From Mesorhizobium sp. B2-1-1 (GTDB taxonomy: Bacteria; Pseudomonadota; Alphaproteobacteria; Rhizobiales; Rhizobiaceae), in the NCBI RefSeq assembly GCF_006442975.2, contig NZ_CP083954.1, positions 1,743,501 to 1,807,500 of the forward strand: a stretch of DNA of 64,000 bases, in the 5' to 3' direction. The translations under genes and the position numbers were made by a program. The notes under the pieces were generated by a model. That model was not told where the DNA came from. It did no database searches and worked only from the letters and a program-made list of their open reading frames with translations. This document shows positions 17,547 through 27,959 of this stretch, in pieces (position 1 is the stretch's first letter; every line of letters starts with the position of its first letter).

Positions 17547-17675
17547 CAAAGACCTTTCCCCTGGCCGATCCTCAACATCCTCCCGAGGATCTCCGGCGGT
17601 GTTCCGAACGAGAAATAGAGCGCGCAGGCCCTATTCGCAATCACGGCACGCGAATTGAATCGCGGCCGACGCAGC

Positions 17676-18425
17676 CTAGCCGGCCGGCCTGCGCTTGCGC
17701 CGGTTGGCGAGCCAGACGGCGAGAATGCCGCCGGCAATGGCGCCGACCACCAGCCCGGCCAGGCCGATGAATGCGGCGAAGTAGCCGCACGCACCCTCAA
17801 AGCAACTCACGTCGGTGACATCGGCGATGAGCGAACCGGCCAGGAAACCGCCCACCGAGCCGACGACCGCGCCGAGGATGATGCCGAGCAGCGCGGCGAC
17901 AATGGAAACGAAGACCGACGGCGCTTCGGCTCGCGGCTTGGCATAAACGGTCTCGGCGCCGGAGCCGCGGCGCAACAGGTAGATGCAAAGCAGGCCGATG
18001 GCGATCTCGGCGGCGGTGATGGCCAGGCTTCTGGCGGAGAAGACGAAGCCCGGCACGGCAAGTGCGTAAGCGTGACTTGCCAGCAGCCATATGATCGTGG
18101 CGGCCTGCCAGATGGTGAAGTGGCTGGGGAAGCGCGCCGAACGGCCGAAGGCGAGGCCGAGCAGGTAAAGTCCCCATAGGATGGTGATGACGTCGGCGAC
18201 GAGCCCGCTGAAGAGGAAATAGAAAACGGCGTCCGGCAGGCCTGAACTCCCCACCAGCCACAAGGCCGACGCCAGCCAATAGACCGACAGGGCCATGACG
18301 ATAACGAGCCAGCCCACCGGGACGTAGGAAAGTCCGCTGTCCGGATGTCGGGCCGGGACATTTCCCTCGGCGGGTGGCTGTCCGTTGCCAGGCGTACCGC
18401 CCGGAATTCCGCTGCTTGACGTCAT
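17676..18425 (-). CDS. Multi-pass membrane protein, unknown
   Basis: 249 residues. A disordered Gly/Pro-rich N-terminus (about 35 residues) precedes six or so membrane segments, including a glycine-rich pair near the end (ALLGIILGAVVGSVGGFLAGSLIADV and FIGLAGLVVGAIAGGILAVWLANRRKRR). A CFEGACG loop with two cysteines lies between them. ATG at 18425 starts the sequence MTSSSGIPGG; upstream extension to 18488 has poor composition. Function not recognised. Confidence 0.6.
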   Translation of the reverse strand: MTSSSGIPGGTPGNGQPPAEGNVPARHPDSGLSYVPVGWLVIVMALSVYWLASALWLVGSSGLPDAVFYFLFSGLVADVITILWGLYLLGLAFGRSARFPSHFTIWQAATIIWLLASHAYALAVPGFVFSARSLAITAAEIAIGLLCIYLLRRGSGAETVYAKPRAEAPSVFVSIVAALLGIILGAVVGSVGGFLAGSLIADVTDVSCFEGACGYFAAFIGLAGLVVGAIAGGILAVWLANRRKRRPAG

Positions 18426-18794
18426 GTTGCGACGATGCCCCCCGCAAAGCCTTTCGGACACTCGACAGGCCGCTCGGGACGAAGTCAAGCGCGGCTGGCC
18501 TCGCAGCCTTGCCCGTGCACGTCATCAAGCAGCGATTGAAGTGGCGGGACTCCAAACGGATGTGCCGGCGGCCCCCATGAACGCCGTTTGGCCGGCAAAG
18601 CGAATTGACCGCCGTTATGGCTTGGCATTCGGCGCCGGATCGACTAGATGAGCCCCGCGCCTGTTGCTTTGACGGCTCAGGTGCGGGCAGGGAGTCCGCT
18701 GGTTGGCGGCGCCCGGTGCGGAAGTTCCGCAGCCCAAAGGGAGAGCATCTCCCCAACCCGCGCGGCGAAACCGGCCGGCGCGAAAGGCAAGGAC
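18426..18794. other. Gene-free stretch before tRNA-Ser
   Basis: 369 bases. Several overlapping ORFs in different frames show no recognisable protein. It should contain the promoter of the tRNA, but I cannot point to one. Confidence 0.4.
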
Positions 18795-18884
18795 GGAGAG
18801 GTGGCCGAGTGGTTGAAGGCGCACGCCTGGAAAGTGTGTTTACGGGAAACCGTAACGCGGGTTCGAATCCCGCTCTCTCCGCCA
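18795..18884 (+). tRNA. tRNA-Ser (GGA anticodon)
   Basis: 90 bases including an encoded CCA. Acceptor stem GGAGAG/CTCTCC, D arm GTGGCCGAGTGG, anticodon arm CACGC-CTGGAAA-GTGTG with GGA at 18829-18831, a long variable arm TTTACGGGAAACCGTAA typical of serine tRNAs, and T arm GCGGGTTCGAATCCCGC. Reads UCC and UCU. Confidence 0.97.
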
Positions 18885-18971
18885 TCCTGCTTCGCTCTTC
18901 GAGCTTCGCAGGATTGGCTCAATCGACGACGCGAAGCAGGATGCCCTCCGAAGCTTCAGCGTAGGAGGGCA
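18884..18971. repeat. Inverted-repeat patch downstream of tRNA-Ser
   Basis: ATCCTGCTTCGC (18884-18895) has an exact inverted copy GCGAAGCAGGAT (18931-18942), and a second hairpin TGCCCTCC/GGAGGGCA follows (18942-18949 and 18964-18971) around GAAGCTTCAGCG. The CTTCGC / GAAGC style resembles dispersed rhizobial repeat families. May also act as tRNA transcript end. Confidence 0.55.
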
Positions 18972-19086
18972 GGGTCATCAACCTTGCCGACCGGCTTGCA
19001 CGATTAAAAAAGCAGCTGTCCGCACACGACCCGGTTTTGGAATTCCTGGTGATCTGGTAGTGGTAATCCCGATCACAGGAGATGGC

Positions 19087-19311
19087 ATGCCGGACGATGT
19101 AATGGTGCGCGACAGCAACGGCGCTCAGTTGAGTGACGGCGATTCCGTTACGCTGATCAAGGACCTCAAGGTCAAGGGCACTTCGGAGACGATCAAGCGG
19201 GGCACGTTGGTGAAGAACATTCGCCTTAACGGTAATCCCGGTGAGATCGAATGCAGTACCAGGCAAGTGAAGGGCCTCGTGCTCAAAACCGAGTTCGTAA
19301 AGAAGGCGTGA
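19087..19311 (+). CDS. PhnA/YjdM C-terminal domain protein
   Basis: 74 residues. VRDSNGAQLSDGDSVTLIKDLKVKG, IKRGTLVKNIRL and LVLKTEFVKK match the C-terminal beta domain of YjdM/PhnA. The N-terminal zinc ribbon of the full-length protein (about 111 residues in E. coli) is absent. Despite the family name, YjdM has no proven role in phosphonate use. ATG at 19087 has GGAG at the right spacing; the ORF could extend to 19060 but without a ribosome site. Confidence 0.85.
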   Translation: MPDDVMVRDSNGAQLSDGDSVTLIKDLKVKGTSETIKRGTLVKNIRLNGNPGEIECSTRQVKGLVLKTEFVKKA

Positions 19312-19643
19312 CCCTCAAGGCGGTCGAGCCGCAGGGGTAGAATGCGTTTACCGGCGGCGAGCCGTTTCGTCGGCCAACCTGTTACCCCTTACGACTGACG
19401 ATATCGCTGGAGCGCCAGGACGCGTTCACCACTTCAAACTCATTCCGCCGAAAATCTTTATAAGATTCCTATTTCTTTCCGCTTTGCCCCGTCTCGAACC
19501 TTTATGGCGATCGGGACCATATTCCGCTTTGAGAAAAACGTCAGACGCCGCCACCAATCCAAGTGGGCGGGGCGTTTTCATGTAATCGCCGAGCTGCTTC
19601 GAGCGGGCGCAAAGTGGAAAAGTGAAAGCAAGGAACAAGCACA
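19312..19643. other. Leader region of the kdp operon
   Basis: 332 bases without a convincing gene. A minus-strand ORF (19426-19644) exists but has no supported start or family. An AT-rich stretch around 19440-19480 and a GC-rich imperfect hairpin near 19540-19580 are present; the kdp promoter and KdpE site should lie here but are not identified. Confidence 0.4.
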
Positions 19644-19724
19644 ATGGACATCGTTGTTCTCGGGATAGCGGTTTTGTTTTTTGCCCTGTCCTTCGCTTAC
19701 GTCAAAGCCTGCGACAGAATTTGA
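19644..19724 (+). CDS. 26-residue membrane peptide upstream of kdpF
   Basis: Peptide MDIVVLGIAVLFFALSFAYV followed by KACDRI. One membrane helix with a short cytoplasmic tail ending in a C-[DE]-R motif. Similar tiny ORFs upstream of kdpF are common in proteobacterial kdp operons but rarely annotated. Ribosome site AAGGA nine bases upstream of the ATG. It is 16 bases from kdpF on the same strand. Function unknown; possibly a regulatory or accessory subunit. Confidence 0.65.
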   Translation: MDIVVLGIAVLFFALSFAYVKACDRI

Positions 19725-19740
19725 GCGGAAGGATCGGGAC

Positions 19741-19830
19741 ATGCTTGTCGATTACATCCTCGGTGGTGGCGTGACGTTGTTCCTGCTCGCCTACCTGACA
19801 TACGCACTGATCCGCCCGGAACGCTTCTGA
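19741..19830 (+). CDS. kdpF: KdpF, small subunit of the K+-transporting ATPase
   Basis: 29 residues, one membrane helix ending in the typical YALIRPERF. KdpF is a lipid-like stabiliser of the KdpFABC complex. Ribosome site GGAAGGA eight bases upstream; kdpA follows 22 bases later. Confidence 0.88.
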   Translation: MLVDYILGGGVTLFLLAYLTYALIRPERF

Positions 19831-19852
19831 CCGGCGCACGGAAAGCCAAATC

Positions 19853-21553
19853 ATGACTATCAACGGATGGATACAGATCCTCCTCTATTGCGGGATCCTG
19901 GTTTTGCTCGTGAAGCCGCTGGGCGGCTACATGCATCGCGTCTTCACCGGCGACCGCAGCTTGCTCTCGCTGGTGCTCGGCCCCGTCGAGCGGGGCCTTT
20001 ATCGCCTGGCCGGAACCGGCGACCAGGAGCAGCACTGGACGGGCTATGCCGCCGCCATGCTGTTGTTCAACCTTGCCGGTTTCCTGGCGCTCTATTTCCT
20101 CCAGCGCCTGCAAGGCGGCCTGCCCTACAACCCGGCCGGCATGAGCGCGGTCGAACCGGGGCTCGCCTTCAACACCGCGGCCAGCTTCATGACCAACACC
20201 AACTGGCAGAACTACGGCGGCGAGAGCACGATGTCCTATCTCGTGCAGATGGCCGGCCTCACAGTGCAGAACTTCCTGTCGGCGGCCACCGGCATCGCCA
20301 TCGCCATGGCGCTGATCCGCGGCTTTGCCCGCGCCTCCGGCAAGTCGATCGGGAATTTCTGGGTCGATATGACCCGTGCCACGCTCTACGTGCTTTTGCC
20401 GCTCTGCGTCGTGCTCACCCTGGTCTATGTCTGGCTCGGAATGCCGCAGACGCTGGGAGCCTATGTCGGCGCCACCACGCTCGAAGGCGCGCAGCAGACC
20501 ATCGCCGTCGGGCCGGTCGCCTCGCAGATCGCCATCAAGATGCTCGGCACCAATGGCGGCGGCTTCTTCAACGCCAATGCCGCGCATCCCTTCGAGAATC
20601 CGGACGCCATCTCCAACCTGATCCAGATGCTGTCGATCTTCGCCATCGGCGCGGCGCTCACCAACGTCTTCGGCCGCATGGTCGGCAACCAGCGCCAGGG
20701 CTGGGCGATCCTGGCCGCTATGGGCGCGCTGTTCATCGCCGGGGTCGCGGTCTGCTATTGGGCGGAAGCCGCGGGCAATCCGCTGGTCCATGCGCTGGGC
20801 ATCGACGGCGGCAACATGGAAGGCAAGGAAACCCGCTTCGGCATCGCGCTTTCGGCGCTGTTCGCGGTCATCACCACGGCGGCTTCCTGCGGCGCGGTCA
20901 ACGCCATGCATGACAGTTTCACCGCGCTCGGCGGCATGATCCCGCTCATCAACATGCAGCTCGGCGAAGTCATCGTCGGCGGCGTCGGCGCCGGCTTCTA
21001 CGGAATGCTGATGTTCATCCTCATCGCCGTCTTCGTCGCCGGCCTGATGGTCGGGCGCACGCCCGAATGTCTCGGCAAGAAGATCGAGGCCAAAGAGGTC
21101 AAGATGGCGATGCTGGCGATCCTGTGCCTGCCGCTGGCGATGCTGGTCTTCACGGCCATCGCGGTGGTCCTGCCGAGCGCCGTGGCATCGATCGCCAATG
21201 GCGGGCCGCATGGCTTCTCCGAGATCCTCTACGCCTATACGTCGGCGGCGGCGAACAACGGCTCGGCCTTCGGCGGCCTCACCGGCAACACGCCCTGGTA
21301 CAACATCACGCTGGGCCTCGGCATGCTCATGGGACGCTTCCTCGTCATCATCCCGGCGCTCGCCATCGCCGGCTCGCTGGCGGCGAAGAAGACCGTGCCC
21401 GCCTCGGCCGGCACGTTCCCGACCGACGGCCCGCTGTTCGTCGGGCTGCTGGTCGGCGTCATCGTCATCGTCGGCGGCCTGACCTTCTTCCCGGCGCTCG
21501 CCGTCGGGCCGATCGTCGAGCATCTGGCCGCCATCCACGGGCAGACATTCTGA
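19853..21553 (+). CDS. kdpA: KdpA, K+-binding channel-like subunit
   Basis: 566 residues (E. coli 557). Four pore-loop repeats of the SKT superfamily are visible, for example [56 protein letters not shown] and [21 protein letters not shown]. Inner-membrane subunit that selects and translocates K+ in the high-affinity Kdp pump. Start [24 protein letters not shown] is the usual N-terminal helix. Confidence 0.97.
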   Translation: MTINGWIQILLYCGILVLLVKPLGGYMHRVFTGDRSLLSLVLGPVERGLYRLAGTGDQEQHWTGYAAAMLLFNLAGFLALYFLQRLQGGLPYNPAGMSAVEPGLAFNTAASFMTNTNWQNYGGESTMSYLVQMAGLTVQNFLSAATGIAIAMALIRGFARASGKSIGNFWVDMTRATLYVLLPLCVVLTLVYVWLGMPQTLGAYVGATTLEGAQQTIAVGPVASQIAIKMLGTNGGGFFNANAAHPFENPDAISNLIQMLSIFAIGAALTNVFGRMVGNQRQGWAILAAMGALFIAGVAVCYWAEAAGNPLVHALGIDGGNMEGKETRFGIALSALFAVITTAASCGAVNAMHDSFTALGGMIPLINMQLGEVIVGGVGAGFYGMLMFILIAVFVAGLMVGRTPECLGKKIEAKEVKMAMLAILCLPLAMLVFTAIAVVLPSAVASIANGGPHGFSEILYAYTSAAANNGSAFGGLTGNTPWYNITLGLGMLMGRFLVIIPALAIAGSLAAKKTVPASAGTFPTDGPLFVGLLVGVIVIVGGLTFFPALAVGPIVEHLAAIHGQTF

Positions 21554-21580
21554 GACGGAATTGTCTTGGCTGAAACGGAA

Positions 21581-21796
21581 ATGTCCTGGTTCAACAACAG
21601 GCATCGCAACGATCGCCATCCCGCCGACAACGGAAAGGAGGAACGGCCTCCTCCTTTCCCCACCATGTCGACATTCCTCGGCATCGCCGCCGTCATGATC
21701 GTTCTGTGGTTGCTGGCCTACGGGCTTCCGCATCTTCTTTCGGCATCCGACCGCTCGGTGCCGTCCAACAACACCGAAGCTGGAGCTTCAAAATGA
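21581..21796 (+). CDS. Small membrane protein encoded between kdpA and kdpB
   Basis: 71 residues. A polar, basic N-terminus ([20 protein letters not shown]) and PPPFP are followed by one membrane helix ([22 protein letters not shown]) and a polar tail. Its TGA overlaps the kdpB ATG as ATGA, so the two are translationally coupled. E. coli kdp has nothing in this position. Start 21581 (ATG) is chosen over a TTG at 21566; an internal ATG at 21665 would leave only the helix. Family not recognised. Could be a pump accessory, or serve only to couple translation. Confidence 0.65.
   Translation: MSWFNNRHRNDRHPADNGKEERPPPFPTMSTFLGIAAVMIVLWLLAYGLPHLLSASDRSVPSNNTEAGASK
21632..21659 (+). promoter_or_regulatory. 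Hairpin pairing a strong Shine-Dalgarno sequence with its complement
   Basis: GGAAAGGAGG (21632-21641) and CCTCCTTTCC (21650-21659) are a perfect 10-bp inverted repeat with an 8-base loop, inside the small ORF between kdpA and kdpB. The first arm is a near-consensus ribosome site. Could slow or gate ribosomes between kdpA and kdpB. Structure prediction only. Confidence 0.45.
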
Positions 21797-23886
21797 GCCA
21801 GTCGAAATCAGCCAGCATCATGGATGCCGGCATCCTGTGGCCCGCCATCGGCGGCGCCTTCAAAAAGCTGAACCCACGCACATTGGCCAGGAACCCGGTG
21901 ATGTTCGTCGTTGCCGTCGTCTCGGCGCTGACATCAGTGCTTTTCGTCAAGGACCTCGCCAGCGGGCGCGGCAACCTCGGCTTCACCATCCAGATCATCA
22001 TCTGGCTGTGGTTCACCGTGCTGTTTGCCAACTTCGCCGAAGCCGTCGCCGAAGGCCGCGGCAAGGCGCAGGCCGATTCGCTGCGCAAGGCGCGCACCGA
22101 GACCCAGGCCAAGCTCCTGACCGGCGAGGACCGGACGAAATTCAAGCTGGTGCCCGGCACCAGCCTGAAGGTGGGCGACGCCGTGCTGGTCGAGGCCGGC
22201 GACATCATCCCCTCCGACGGCGAGGTGATCGAAGGCGTGGCTTCGGTCAACGAGGCGGCGATCACGGGCGAATCGGCGCCTGTCATTCGCGAATCCGGCG
22301 GCGACCGCTCCGCGGTCACCGGCGGCACGCAGGTGCTCTCCGACTGGATCCGCGTGCGCATCACCGCCGCCGCCGGCCACACCTTTCTCGACCGCATGAT
22401 CTCGCTGGTCGAGGGCGCCGAGCGCCAGAAGACCCCGAATGAGATCGCGCTCAACATCCTGCTGGTCGGCATGACGCTGATCTTCGTGCTGGCCACCGCT
22501 ACCATCCCGAGCTTCGCTTCCTATTCGGGGGGCTATATCCCGGTCACGGTGCTCGTCGCTTTGTTCGTGACCTTGATCCCGACCACTATCGGCGCGCTTT
22601 TGTCGGCCATCGGCATCGCCGGCATGGACCGTCTGGTGCGCTTCAATGTGCTCGCCATGTCCGGCCGCGCCGTGGAGGCGGCCGGCGACGTCGACACGCT
22701 TTTGCTCGACAAGACCGGCACGATCACGCTCGGCAACCGCCAGGCGACCGAATTCCGCCCGGTGAAGGGCGTCACCGAGCAGGAACTGGCCGATGCGGCA
22801 CAGCTTGCCTCGCTCGCCGACGAAACGCCGGAAGGCCGCTCGATCGTCGTGCTGGCCAAGGAGAAATACGCCATCCGCGCCCGCGACATGGCGACACTGC
22901 ACGCCACCTTCGTGCCCTTCACCGCGCAGACCCGGATGAGCGGCGTCGACATAGACGGCTCCTCCGTGCGCAAGGGCGCGGTCGATTCCGTGCTCGCCCA
23001 TGTCAACCAGTCGACCGTCGCCAGCCACGCAACGCGCCCGAACAGCGATACGATCAGGGATCTCCAGGCGATCGCCGACGAGGTCGCCAAATCGGGCGGC
23101 ACGCCGCTTGCGGTCGAGCGCGACGGACGCCTGCTCGGCATCGTGCACCTCAAGGACATCGTCAAGGGCGGCATCCGCGAACGCTTCGCCGAGCTGCGCA
23201 GCATGGGCATACGCACGGTGATGATCACAGGGGACAATCCGATGACGGCGGCGGCCATCGCGGCCGAAGCCGGCGTCGACGACTTCCTTGCCCAGGCGAC
23301 GCCGGAGGACAAGCTGAAACTGATCCGCGACGAGCAGGCCAAGGGCAAGCTGGTCGCCATGTGCGGCGACGGCACCAACGACGCGCCGGCCCTTGCCCAG
23401 GCCGACGTCGGCGTCGCCATGAACACCGGCACGGTGGCCGCGCGGGAAGCAGGCAACATGGTGGACTTGGACTCCGATCCGACCAAGCTGATCGAGATCG
23501 TCGAGATCGGCAAGGCGCTGCTGATGACGCGCGGTTCGCTGACCACCTTCTCCATCGCCAATGACGTGGCCAAGTACTTCGCCATCATCCCGGCCATGTT
23601 CGCCGTGTTCTACGTCGCACCCGGCCACACCACAGGTCCGCTGCAGGCGCTCAACATCATGCATCTGGCGACGCCGCAGAGCGCCATCCTGTCGGCCATC
23701 ATCTTCAACGCGCTGATCATCATCGCGCTGATCCCGCTGTCGCTGCGCGGCGTCAAATACCGGGCAATCGGCGCCGGGGCGCTGCTCAGCCGCAACCTGC
23801 TCGTCTACGGCCTCGGCGGCATCATCGTGCCGTTCGCCGGCATCAAGATTATCGACATGGCCGTCACGGCCCTCGGCCTTGCATAA
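21793..23886 (+). CDS. kdpB: KdpB, P-type ATPase catalytic subunit
   Basis: 697 residues (E. coli 682). Phosphorylation motif [10 protein letters not shown] with Asp at about residue 306, the TGES actuator motif ([11 protein letters not shown]), the N-domain and hinge ([10 protein letters not shown]), and [20 protein letters not shown]. Hydrolyses ATP to drive K+ uptake. Start at 21793 overlaps the preceding small ORF by ATGA; there is only a weak own ribosome site (GGAGC). Confidence 0.97.
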   Translation: MSQSKSASIMDAGILWPAIGGAFKKLNPRTLARNPVMFVVAVVSALTSVLFVKDLASGRGNLGFTIQIIIWLWFTVLFANFAEAVAEGRGKAQADSLRKARTETQAKLLTGEDRTKFKLVPGTSLKVGDAVLVEAGDIIPSDGEVIEGVASVNEAAITGESAPVIRESGGDRSAVTGGTQVLSDWIRVRITAAAGHTFLDRMISLVEGAERQKTPNEIALNILLVGMTLIFVLATATIPSFASYSGGYIPVTVLVALFVTLIPTTIGALLSAIGIAGMDRLVRFNVLAMSGRAVEAAGDVDTLLLDKTGTITLGNRQATEFRPVKGVTEQELADAAQLASLADETPEGRSIVVLAKEKYAIRARDMATLHATFVPFTAQTRMSGVDIDGSSVRKGAVDSVLAHVNQSTVASHATRPNSDTIRDLQAIADEVAKSGGTPLAVERDGRLLGIVHLKDIVKGGIRERFAELRSMGIRTVMITGDNPMTAAAIAAEAGVDDFLAQATPEDKLKLIRDEQAKGKLVAMCGDGTNDAPALAQADVGVAMNTGTVAAREAGNMVDLDSDPTKLIEIVEIGKALLMTRGSLTTFSIANDVAKYFAIIPAMFAVFYVAPGHTTGPLQALNIMHLATPQSAILSAIIFNALIIIALIPLSLRGVKYRAIGAGALLSRNLLVYGLGGIIVPFAGIKIIDMAVTALGLA

Positions 23887-23898
23887 GGGATCACTCCG

Positions 23899-24468
23899 AT
23901 GCTCAAGCAAATCAGACCCGCGATCGCCATGATAGTCTTCTTCACCGTGCTGACCGGGCTCATCTATCCCCTCGGCATGACCGGCATCGCCCAGGCGCTG
24001 TTCCCGAAACAGGCCAATGGCAGCCTGATCGAGAAGGACGGCAAGGTGGTCGGTTCCGAACTGATCGGCCAGGCCTTCGCCAGCGAACGCTATTTCCACG
24101 GCCGGCCATCGGCCGCCGGCAATGGCTACGACGCCGGCGCCTCCAGCGGCTCGAATCTGGGTCCGTCCAACCCCAAGCTGATCGAGCGCATCAAGGGCGA
24201 CGCGGCGAAGCTGAAGGCCGAAAACCCCGATGCGCCGGTTCCAATGGGCCTCGTCACGACATCGGGCAGTGGGCTCGATCCTGACATCAGCCCCGACGAC
24301 GCTTATTTCCAGGTTCCCCGTGTCGCCGAGGCAAGGGGCATCGATGAAGCCAAGGTCAAGGCGCTCGTCGACAGCCATGTCGAGGACCGGGAGCTCAGCG
24401 TGCTGGGCGAGCCGGTGGTCAATGTGCTGGTCCTTAACCTCGCATTGGACGACACAGCCAAGCAATGA
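23899..24468 (+). CDS. kdpC: KdpC, K+-transporting ATPase subunit
   Basis: 189 residues. One N-terminal membrane helix ([22 protein letters not shown]), then a periplasmic domain with [31 protein letters not shown] and [20 protein letters not shown] sequence ([20 protein letters not shown]). KdpC assists K+ binding by KdpFABC. Overlaps kdpD by ATGA. Confidence 0.97.
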   Translation: MLKQIRPAIAMIVFFTVLTGLIYPLGMTGIAQALFPKQANGSLIEKDGKVVGSELIGQAFASERYFHGRPSAAGNGYDAGASSGSNLGPSNPKLIERIKGDAAKLKAENPDAPVPMGLVTTSGSGLDPDISPDDAYFQVPRVAEARGIDEAKVKALVDSHVEDRELSVLGEPVVNVLVLNLALDDTAKQ

Positions 24469-27254
24469 AGAACAGCGCCGGGGATCGACACCGTCCCCGG
24501 CGCCGTTCAAACTGGATGCCGATGCCGGACGAGAGAAGCAACGTCGAAAACAGACCTTCCCCCGACGCGCTGCTCGAGCATGCCGAGCGCGAGGGCCGCG
24601 GGCGTCTGCGCATCTTTCTGGGCGCGGCACCCGGCGTCGGCAAAACCTATGAAATGCTGATGTCGGGACGCGCCAGGCTGGCCGACGGCATCGACGTGGT
24701 GATCGGCGTGGTCGAGACGCACGGCCGCAAGGAAACCCTGGCCCTCGTCGAGGGCTACGAGGTCATTCCGCGCCGCCCGGTCGAATACAAGGGACGCACC
24801 CTCGACGAGATGGACATAGACGCCATCCTGGCACGCCGCCCGGCACTGGTCCTGGTCGACGAACTCGCCCACACAAACGCGCCCGGCAGCCGTCACCCCA
24901 AGCGCTATCTCGACGTGCAGGAAATCCTGGCGCGCGGCATCGACGTCTACACGACGCTCAACATCCAGCATGTCGAAAGCCTGAACGACGTCGTCGCCCA
25001 GATCACGCGGGTCAGGGTGCGCGAGACGGTTCCCGATTCCATCATCGACCAGGCCGACGACGTCGAAATCATCGATCTGACGCCCGACGACCTGATCAAG
25101 CGGCTGGAGGAAGGCAAGGTCTATTTCCCCAACACCGCCCAGCGCGCCATCGAGAACTATTTCTCGCCGGGCAATCTGACGGCGCTGCGCGAACTGGCGC
25201 TGCGCCGCACCGCCCAGCGTGTCGACGAACAACTGCTCAACCACATGCAGTCCCATGCCATCCAGGGCCCATGGGCGGCGGGGGAAAGGGTGCTCGTTTG
25301 CCTCGACGCGCGTCCGGGCGGGGCGGCGCGCGTGCGCTATGCGCGCAGGCTGGCCGACCGGCTCCGCGCGCCATGGACGGCGCTTCATGTCGACACGCCT
25401 CGTTCGGCCGCCATGTCGGAAGAAGAGAAGGGCAGGCTGGCGAACCATCTGCGCCTCGCCGAGCAACTCGGCGCCGAGGTGACGACCATTCCGGGCCAGA
25501 ACGTCGCGCAGGACATCGTGCGCTATGCGACGGCGAACAATTTCACCCATATCGTGGTCGGCAGGCCGACCCGGTCGCGCTGGCGGGAATTGATCGAGGG
25601 CTCGCTCACCTATGATCTGATCCGCAATGCCGGCGACATCAGCGTCCATGTCATCTCGGGAACCGAGCGCGATACCGACGCAGCATCGAGAAAGGTCAGG
25701 ACGGCGGCCGAGCAGCGGCCATTCCAGATATGGCCATATCTGTTCGCCACGGCCTATGTCGCGGGCTCGCTGGCCGTCGGCACGGTTCTGGATCAGTTCC
25801 TCGACGTGCGCAATCTGGCGATCGTGCTGCTGCTGGCGGTGCTGACATCGGCGGTGACGTTCGGACTGTGGCCGGCCTTGTACGCCTGTTTCCTGAGCGC
25901 CCTTGCCTTCAACTACTTCTTCCTCGAGCCGCGCTACACGCTGACGATCAGGGATCCCGAGAGCATCGTTGCGTTTGCCGTCTTCCTCGTCGTTGCCGTC
26001 ATCGCCAGCAACCTGACGGCGCGCGTGCAGCGCCAGGCTGCCGCCGCCCGCTCACGGGCGCGGGCCACGGAAGATATCTACCTGTTTTCCAAGAAGCTTG
26101 CCGGCGCCGGCACGCTCGACGACGTTCTGTGGGTCACGGCCTTCCAGATCGCCTCGATGCTGAAATTGCGGGTCGTACTGCTTTTGCCCGAAAACGGCGC
26201 CATCACCGTCAAGGCGGGCTATCCGCCCGACGATACGCTGGCCGAGGCCGATATCGCCGCCGCCCGCTGGGCCTGGGAGCACGATCGCGCCGCCGGCCGC
26301 GGCGCCGATACGCTGCCCGGTGCGAAGCGGCTCTATCTGCCGCTGCGCACCGGACGCACGGCGGTCGGCGTGGTCGGCCTCGACAACGACAAGCAAGGTC
26401 CGCTGCTGACGCCCGAGCAGCAGCGGCTGCTCGACGCGCTGGCCGACCAGGCAGCGGTCGCCATCGAGCGCATCCAGCTCGTCGCCGATGTCGACCGTGC
26501 CAAGCTCGCGGCCGAAGCCGACAGGCTGCGCTCGGCGTTGCTGACCTCCATCTCCCATGATCTGAAGACGCCGCTCGCCGCCATCATGGGCGCGGCCGGC
26601 ACTCTCAGGGAGTTCGCGCCTGATCTGCCCGAGCAGGACCGGACGGAGCTGTTGTCGACGGTGGTCGACGAAGCGGAGCGGCTGAACCGCTTCATCGCCA
26701 ATCTGCTCGACATGACCAAGATCGAATCCGGTGCGATGGAGCCCAATTATGCGCTGCATTATGTCGGCGACGCCGTCGGCACCGCGCTCGATCGCGCCCG
26801 CAAGATCACCAGCGAGCACAAGATCGAGGTCGATATTCCGCCCGACCTGCCGATGCTGAAGCTCGACCCTGTGCTGTTCGAGCAGGTCCTGTTCAATCTG
26901 CTCGACAATGCGTCGAAATATTCGCCGCCCGGCTCGACGATCCGCCTGCAGGGCTGGACCGACATCGGCTCCGTCGTGCTTCAGATCATGGATGAGGGAT
27001 TGGGCATCCCTCCGCAGGATCTTGAGCGCGTGTTCGATACTTTCTACCGGGTGCGCAAGGGCGACCAGGTGCGCGCCGGCACCGGGCTCGGCCTGTCGAT
27101 CTGCCGCGGCTTCATCGAGGCGATGGGCGGCACGATCTCGGCCGCCAACCGGACCGACCGTTCGGGTGCTGCCTTCACCATCAGGATGCCGGTGCCGGCG
27201 GAGTTGCCCAACATCGGCAATCGCATCGGCTCCAGCGCGGATCAGCCTCGATGA
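24465..27254 (+). CDS. kdpD: KdpD, sensor histidine kinase for K+ limitation
   Basis: 929 residues. N-terminal KdpD domain with Walker [14 protein letters not shown] and [20 protein letters not shown]; a USP-like domain ([20 protein letters not shown]); four membrane segments around residues 420-520; a GAF-like domain; a histidine kinase core with [15 protein letters not shown] (phospho-acceptor His about residue 698) and N, G1 and G2 boxes ([25 protein letters not shown]). Starts at the ATGA overlap with kdpC; later ATGs at 24516 and 24522 are possible. Controls the operon through KdpE. Confidence 0.96.
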   Translation: MKNSAGDRHRPRRRSNWMPMPDERSNVENRPSPDALLEHAEREGRGRLRIFLGAAPGVGKTYEMLMSGRARLADGIDVVIGVVETHGRKETLALVEGYEVIPRRPVEYKGRTLDEMDIDAILARRPALVLVDELAHTNAPGSRHPKRYLDVQEILARGIDVYTTLNIQHVESLNDVVAQITRVRVRETVPDSIIDQADDVEIIDLTPDDLIKRLEEGKVYFPNTAQRAIENYFSPGNLTALRELALRRTAQRVDEQLLNHMQSHAIQGPWAAGERVLVCLDARPGGAARVRYARRLADRLRAPWTALHVDTPRSAAMSEEEKGRLANHLRLAEQLGAEVTTIPGQNVAQDIVRYATANNFTHIVVGRPTRSRWRELIEGSLTYDLIRNAGDISVHVISGTERDTDAASRKVRTAAEQRPFQIWPYLFATAYVAGSLAVGTVLDQFLDVRNLAIVLLLAVLTSAVTFGLWPALYACFLSALAFNYFFLEPRYTLTIRDPESIVAFAVFLVVAVIASNLTARVQRQAAAARSRARATEDIYLFSKKLAGAGTLDDVLWVTAFQIASMLKLRVVLLLPENGAITVKAGYPPDDTLAEADIAAARWAWEHDRAAGRGADTLPGAKRLYLPLRTGRTAVGVVGLDNDKQGPLLTPEQQRLLDALADQAAVAIERIQLVADVDRAKLAAEADRLRSALLTSISHDLKTPLAAIMGAAGTLREFAPDLPEQDRTELLSTVVDEAERLNRFIANLLDMTKIESGAMEPNYALHYVGDAVGTALDRARKITSEHKIEVDIPPDLPMLKLDPVLFEQVLFNLLDNASKYSPPGSTIRLQGWTDIGSVVLQIMDEGLGIPPQDLERVFDTFYRVRKGDQVRAGTGLGLSICRGFIEAMGGTISAANRTDRSGAAFTIRMPVPAELPNIGNRIGSSADQPR

Positions 27255-27943
27255 CCAATTCGAACGTCAGGATATTGGTCGTCGATGACGAGCCGCCGAT
27301 CCGCAAGTTGCTCCGGGTCGGCCTCGCCAGCCAGGGCTACGCGGTCAGCGAGGCGCCGAACGCCAAGGCGGCTATCGAGCTGATGGTGCAGGAAAAATCG
27401 GATCTCGTGCTGCTCGACCTTGGCCTGCCCGGCATGAGCGGCCATGAACTGCTGCGCAAATGGCGCGACGACGGCCTCGATATCCCGGTGGTCATTCTCT
27501 CCAGCCGCGCCGACGAGGCCGGCATCGTCGACGCGCTCGAACTCGGCGCCGACGACTACATCACCAAGCCGTTCGGAATGAACGAGCTGGTGGCGCGCAT
27601 CCGTGTGGCACTGCGGCACAAGTTCCAGCAGCAGGGCGAGAGGCCTGTATTCCAAACCGGAGATCTTTCCGTCGATCTGGTCAAGCGCATCGTCAAGGTC
27701 GGGGGCAAGGAGGTAAAGCTGTCGCCCAAGGAATACGACATTCTGCGCATTCTCGTGCAGTATGCGGGCAAGGTTCTCACGCACCAGTTCCTGCTGAAGC
27801 AGGTGTGGAACGATTCGACCGACGTGCAGTATCTGCGGGTCTATGTCCGGCAGTTGCGGCAGAAGATCGAGAAGACGCCGGACCAGCCGCGCTACATCAC
27901 CACCGAGACCGGCGTCGGCTACCGCCTGCGCGAGGTCGAATGA
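27251..27943 (+). CDS. kdpE: KdpE, OmpR-family response regulator
   Basis: 230 residues. Receiver domain with acidic pair VVDDE, phospho-acceptor Asp56 in LLDLGLPGMSG and the lysine in YITKPFG; C-terminal winged helix with LSPKEYDILRILVQYAGKV and RVYVRQLRQKIE...ITTETGVGYRL. Activates kdp transcription when phosphorylated by KdpD. Overlaps the kdpD stop by ATGA. Confidence 0.97.
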   Translation: MTNSNVRILVVDDEPPIRKLLRVGLASQGYAVSEAPNAKAAIELMVQEKSDLVLLDLGLPGMSGHELLRKWRDDGLDIPVVILSSRADEAGIVDALELGADDYITKPFGMNELVARIRVALRHKFQQQGERPVFQTGDLSVDLVKRIVKVGGKEVKLSPKEYDILRILVQYAGKVLTHQFLLKQVWNDSTDVQYLRVYVRQLRQKIEKTPDQPRYITTETGVGYRLREVE

Positions 27944-27959
27944 GCGTTGCCTGGCCTGA

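Noticed and set aside
18615..19007. ORFs crossing tRNA-Ser and its flanks on both strands
   Set aside because: They run through the tRNA and the repeat patch and cannot be genuine genes.
19426..19644. Minus-strand 72-residue ORF in the kdp leader
   Set aside because: No clear ribosome site, no family, and it fills the region expected to hold the kdp promoter.
19697..21733. 678-residue minus-strand ORF antisense to kdpA
   Set aside because: Same reason; composition rich in Asp, Arg, Gly and His without hydrophobic cores.
21934..24630. 898-residue minus-strand ORF antisense to kdpB-kdpC-kdpD
   Set aside because: Shadow of the conserved kdp genes; no ribosome site and no protein-like composition.
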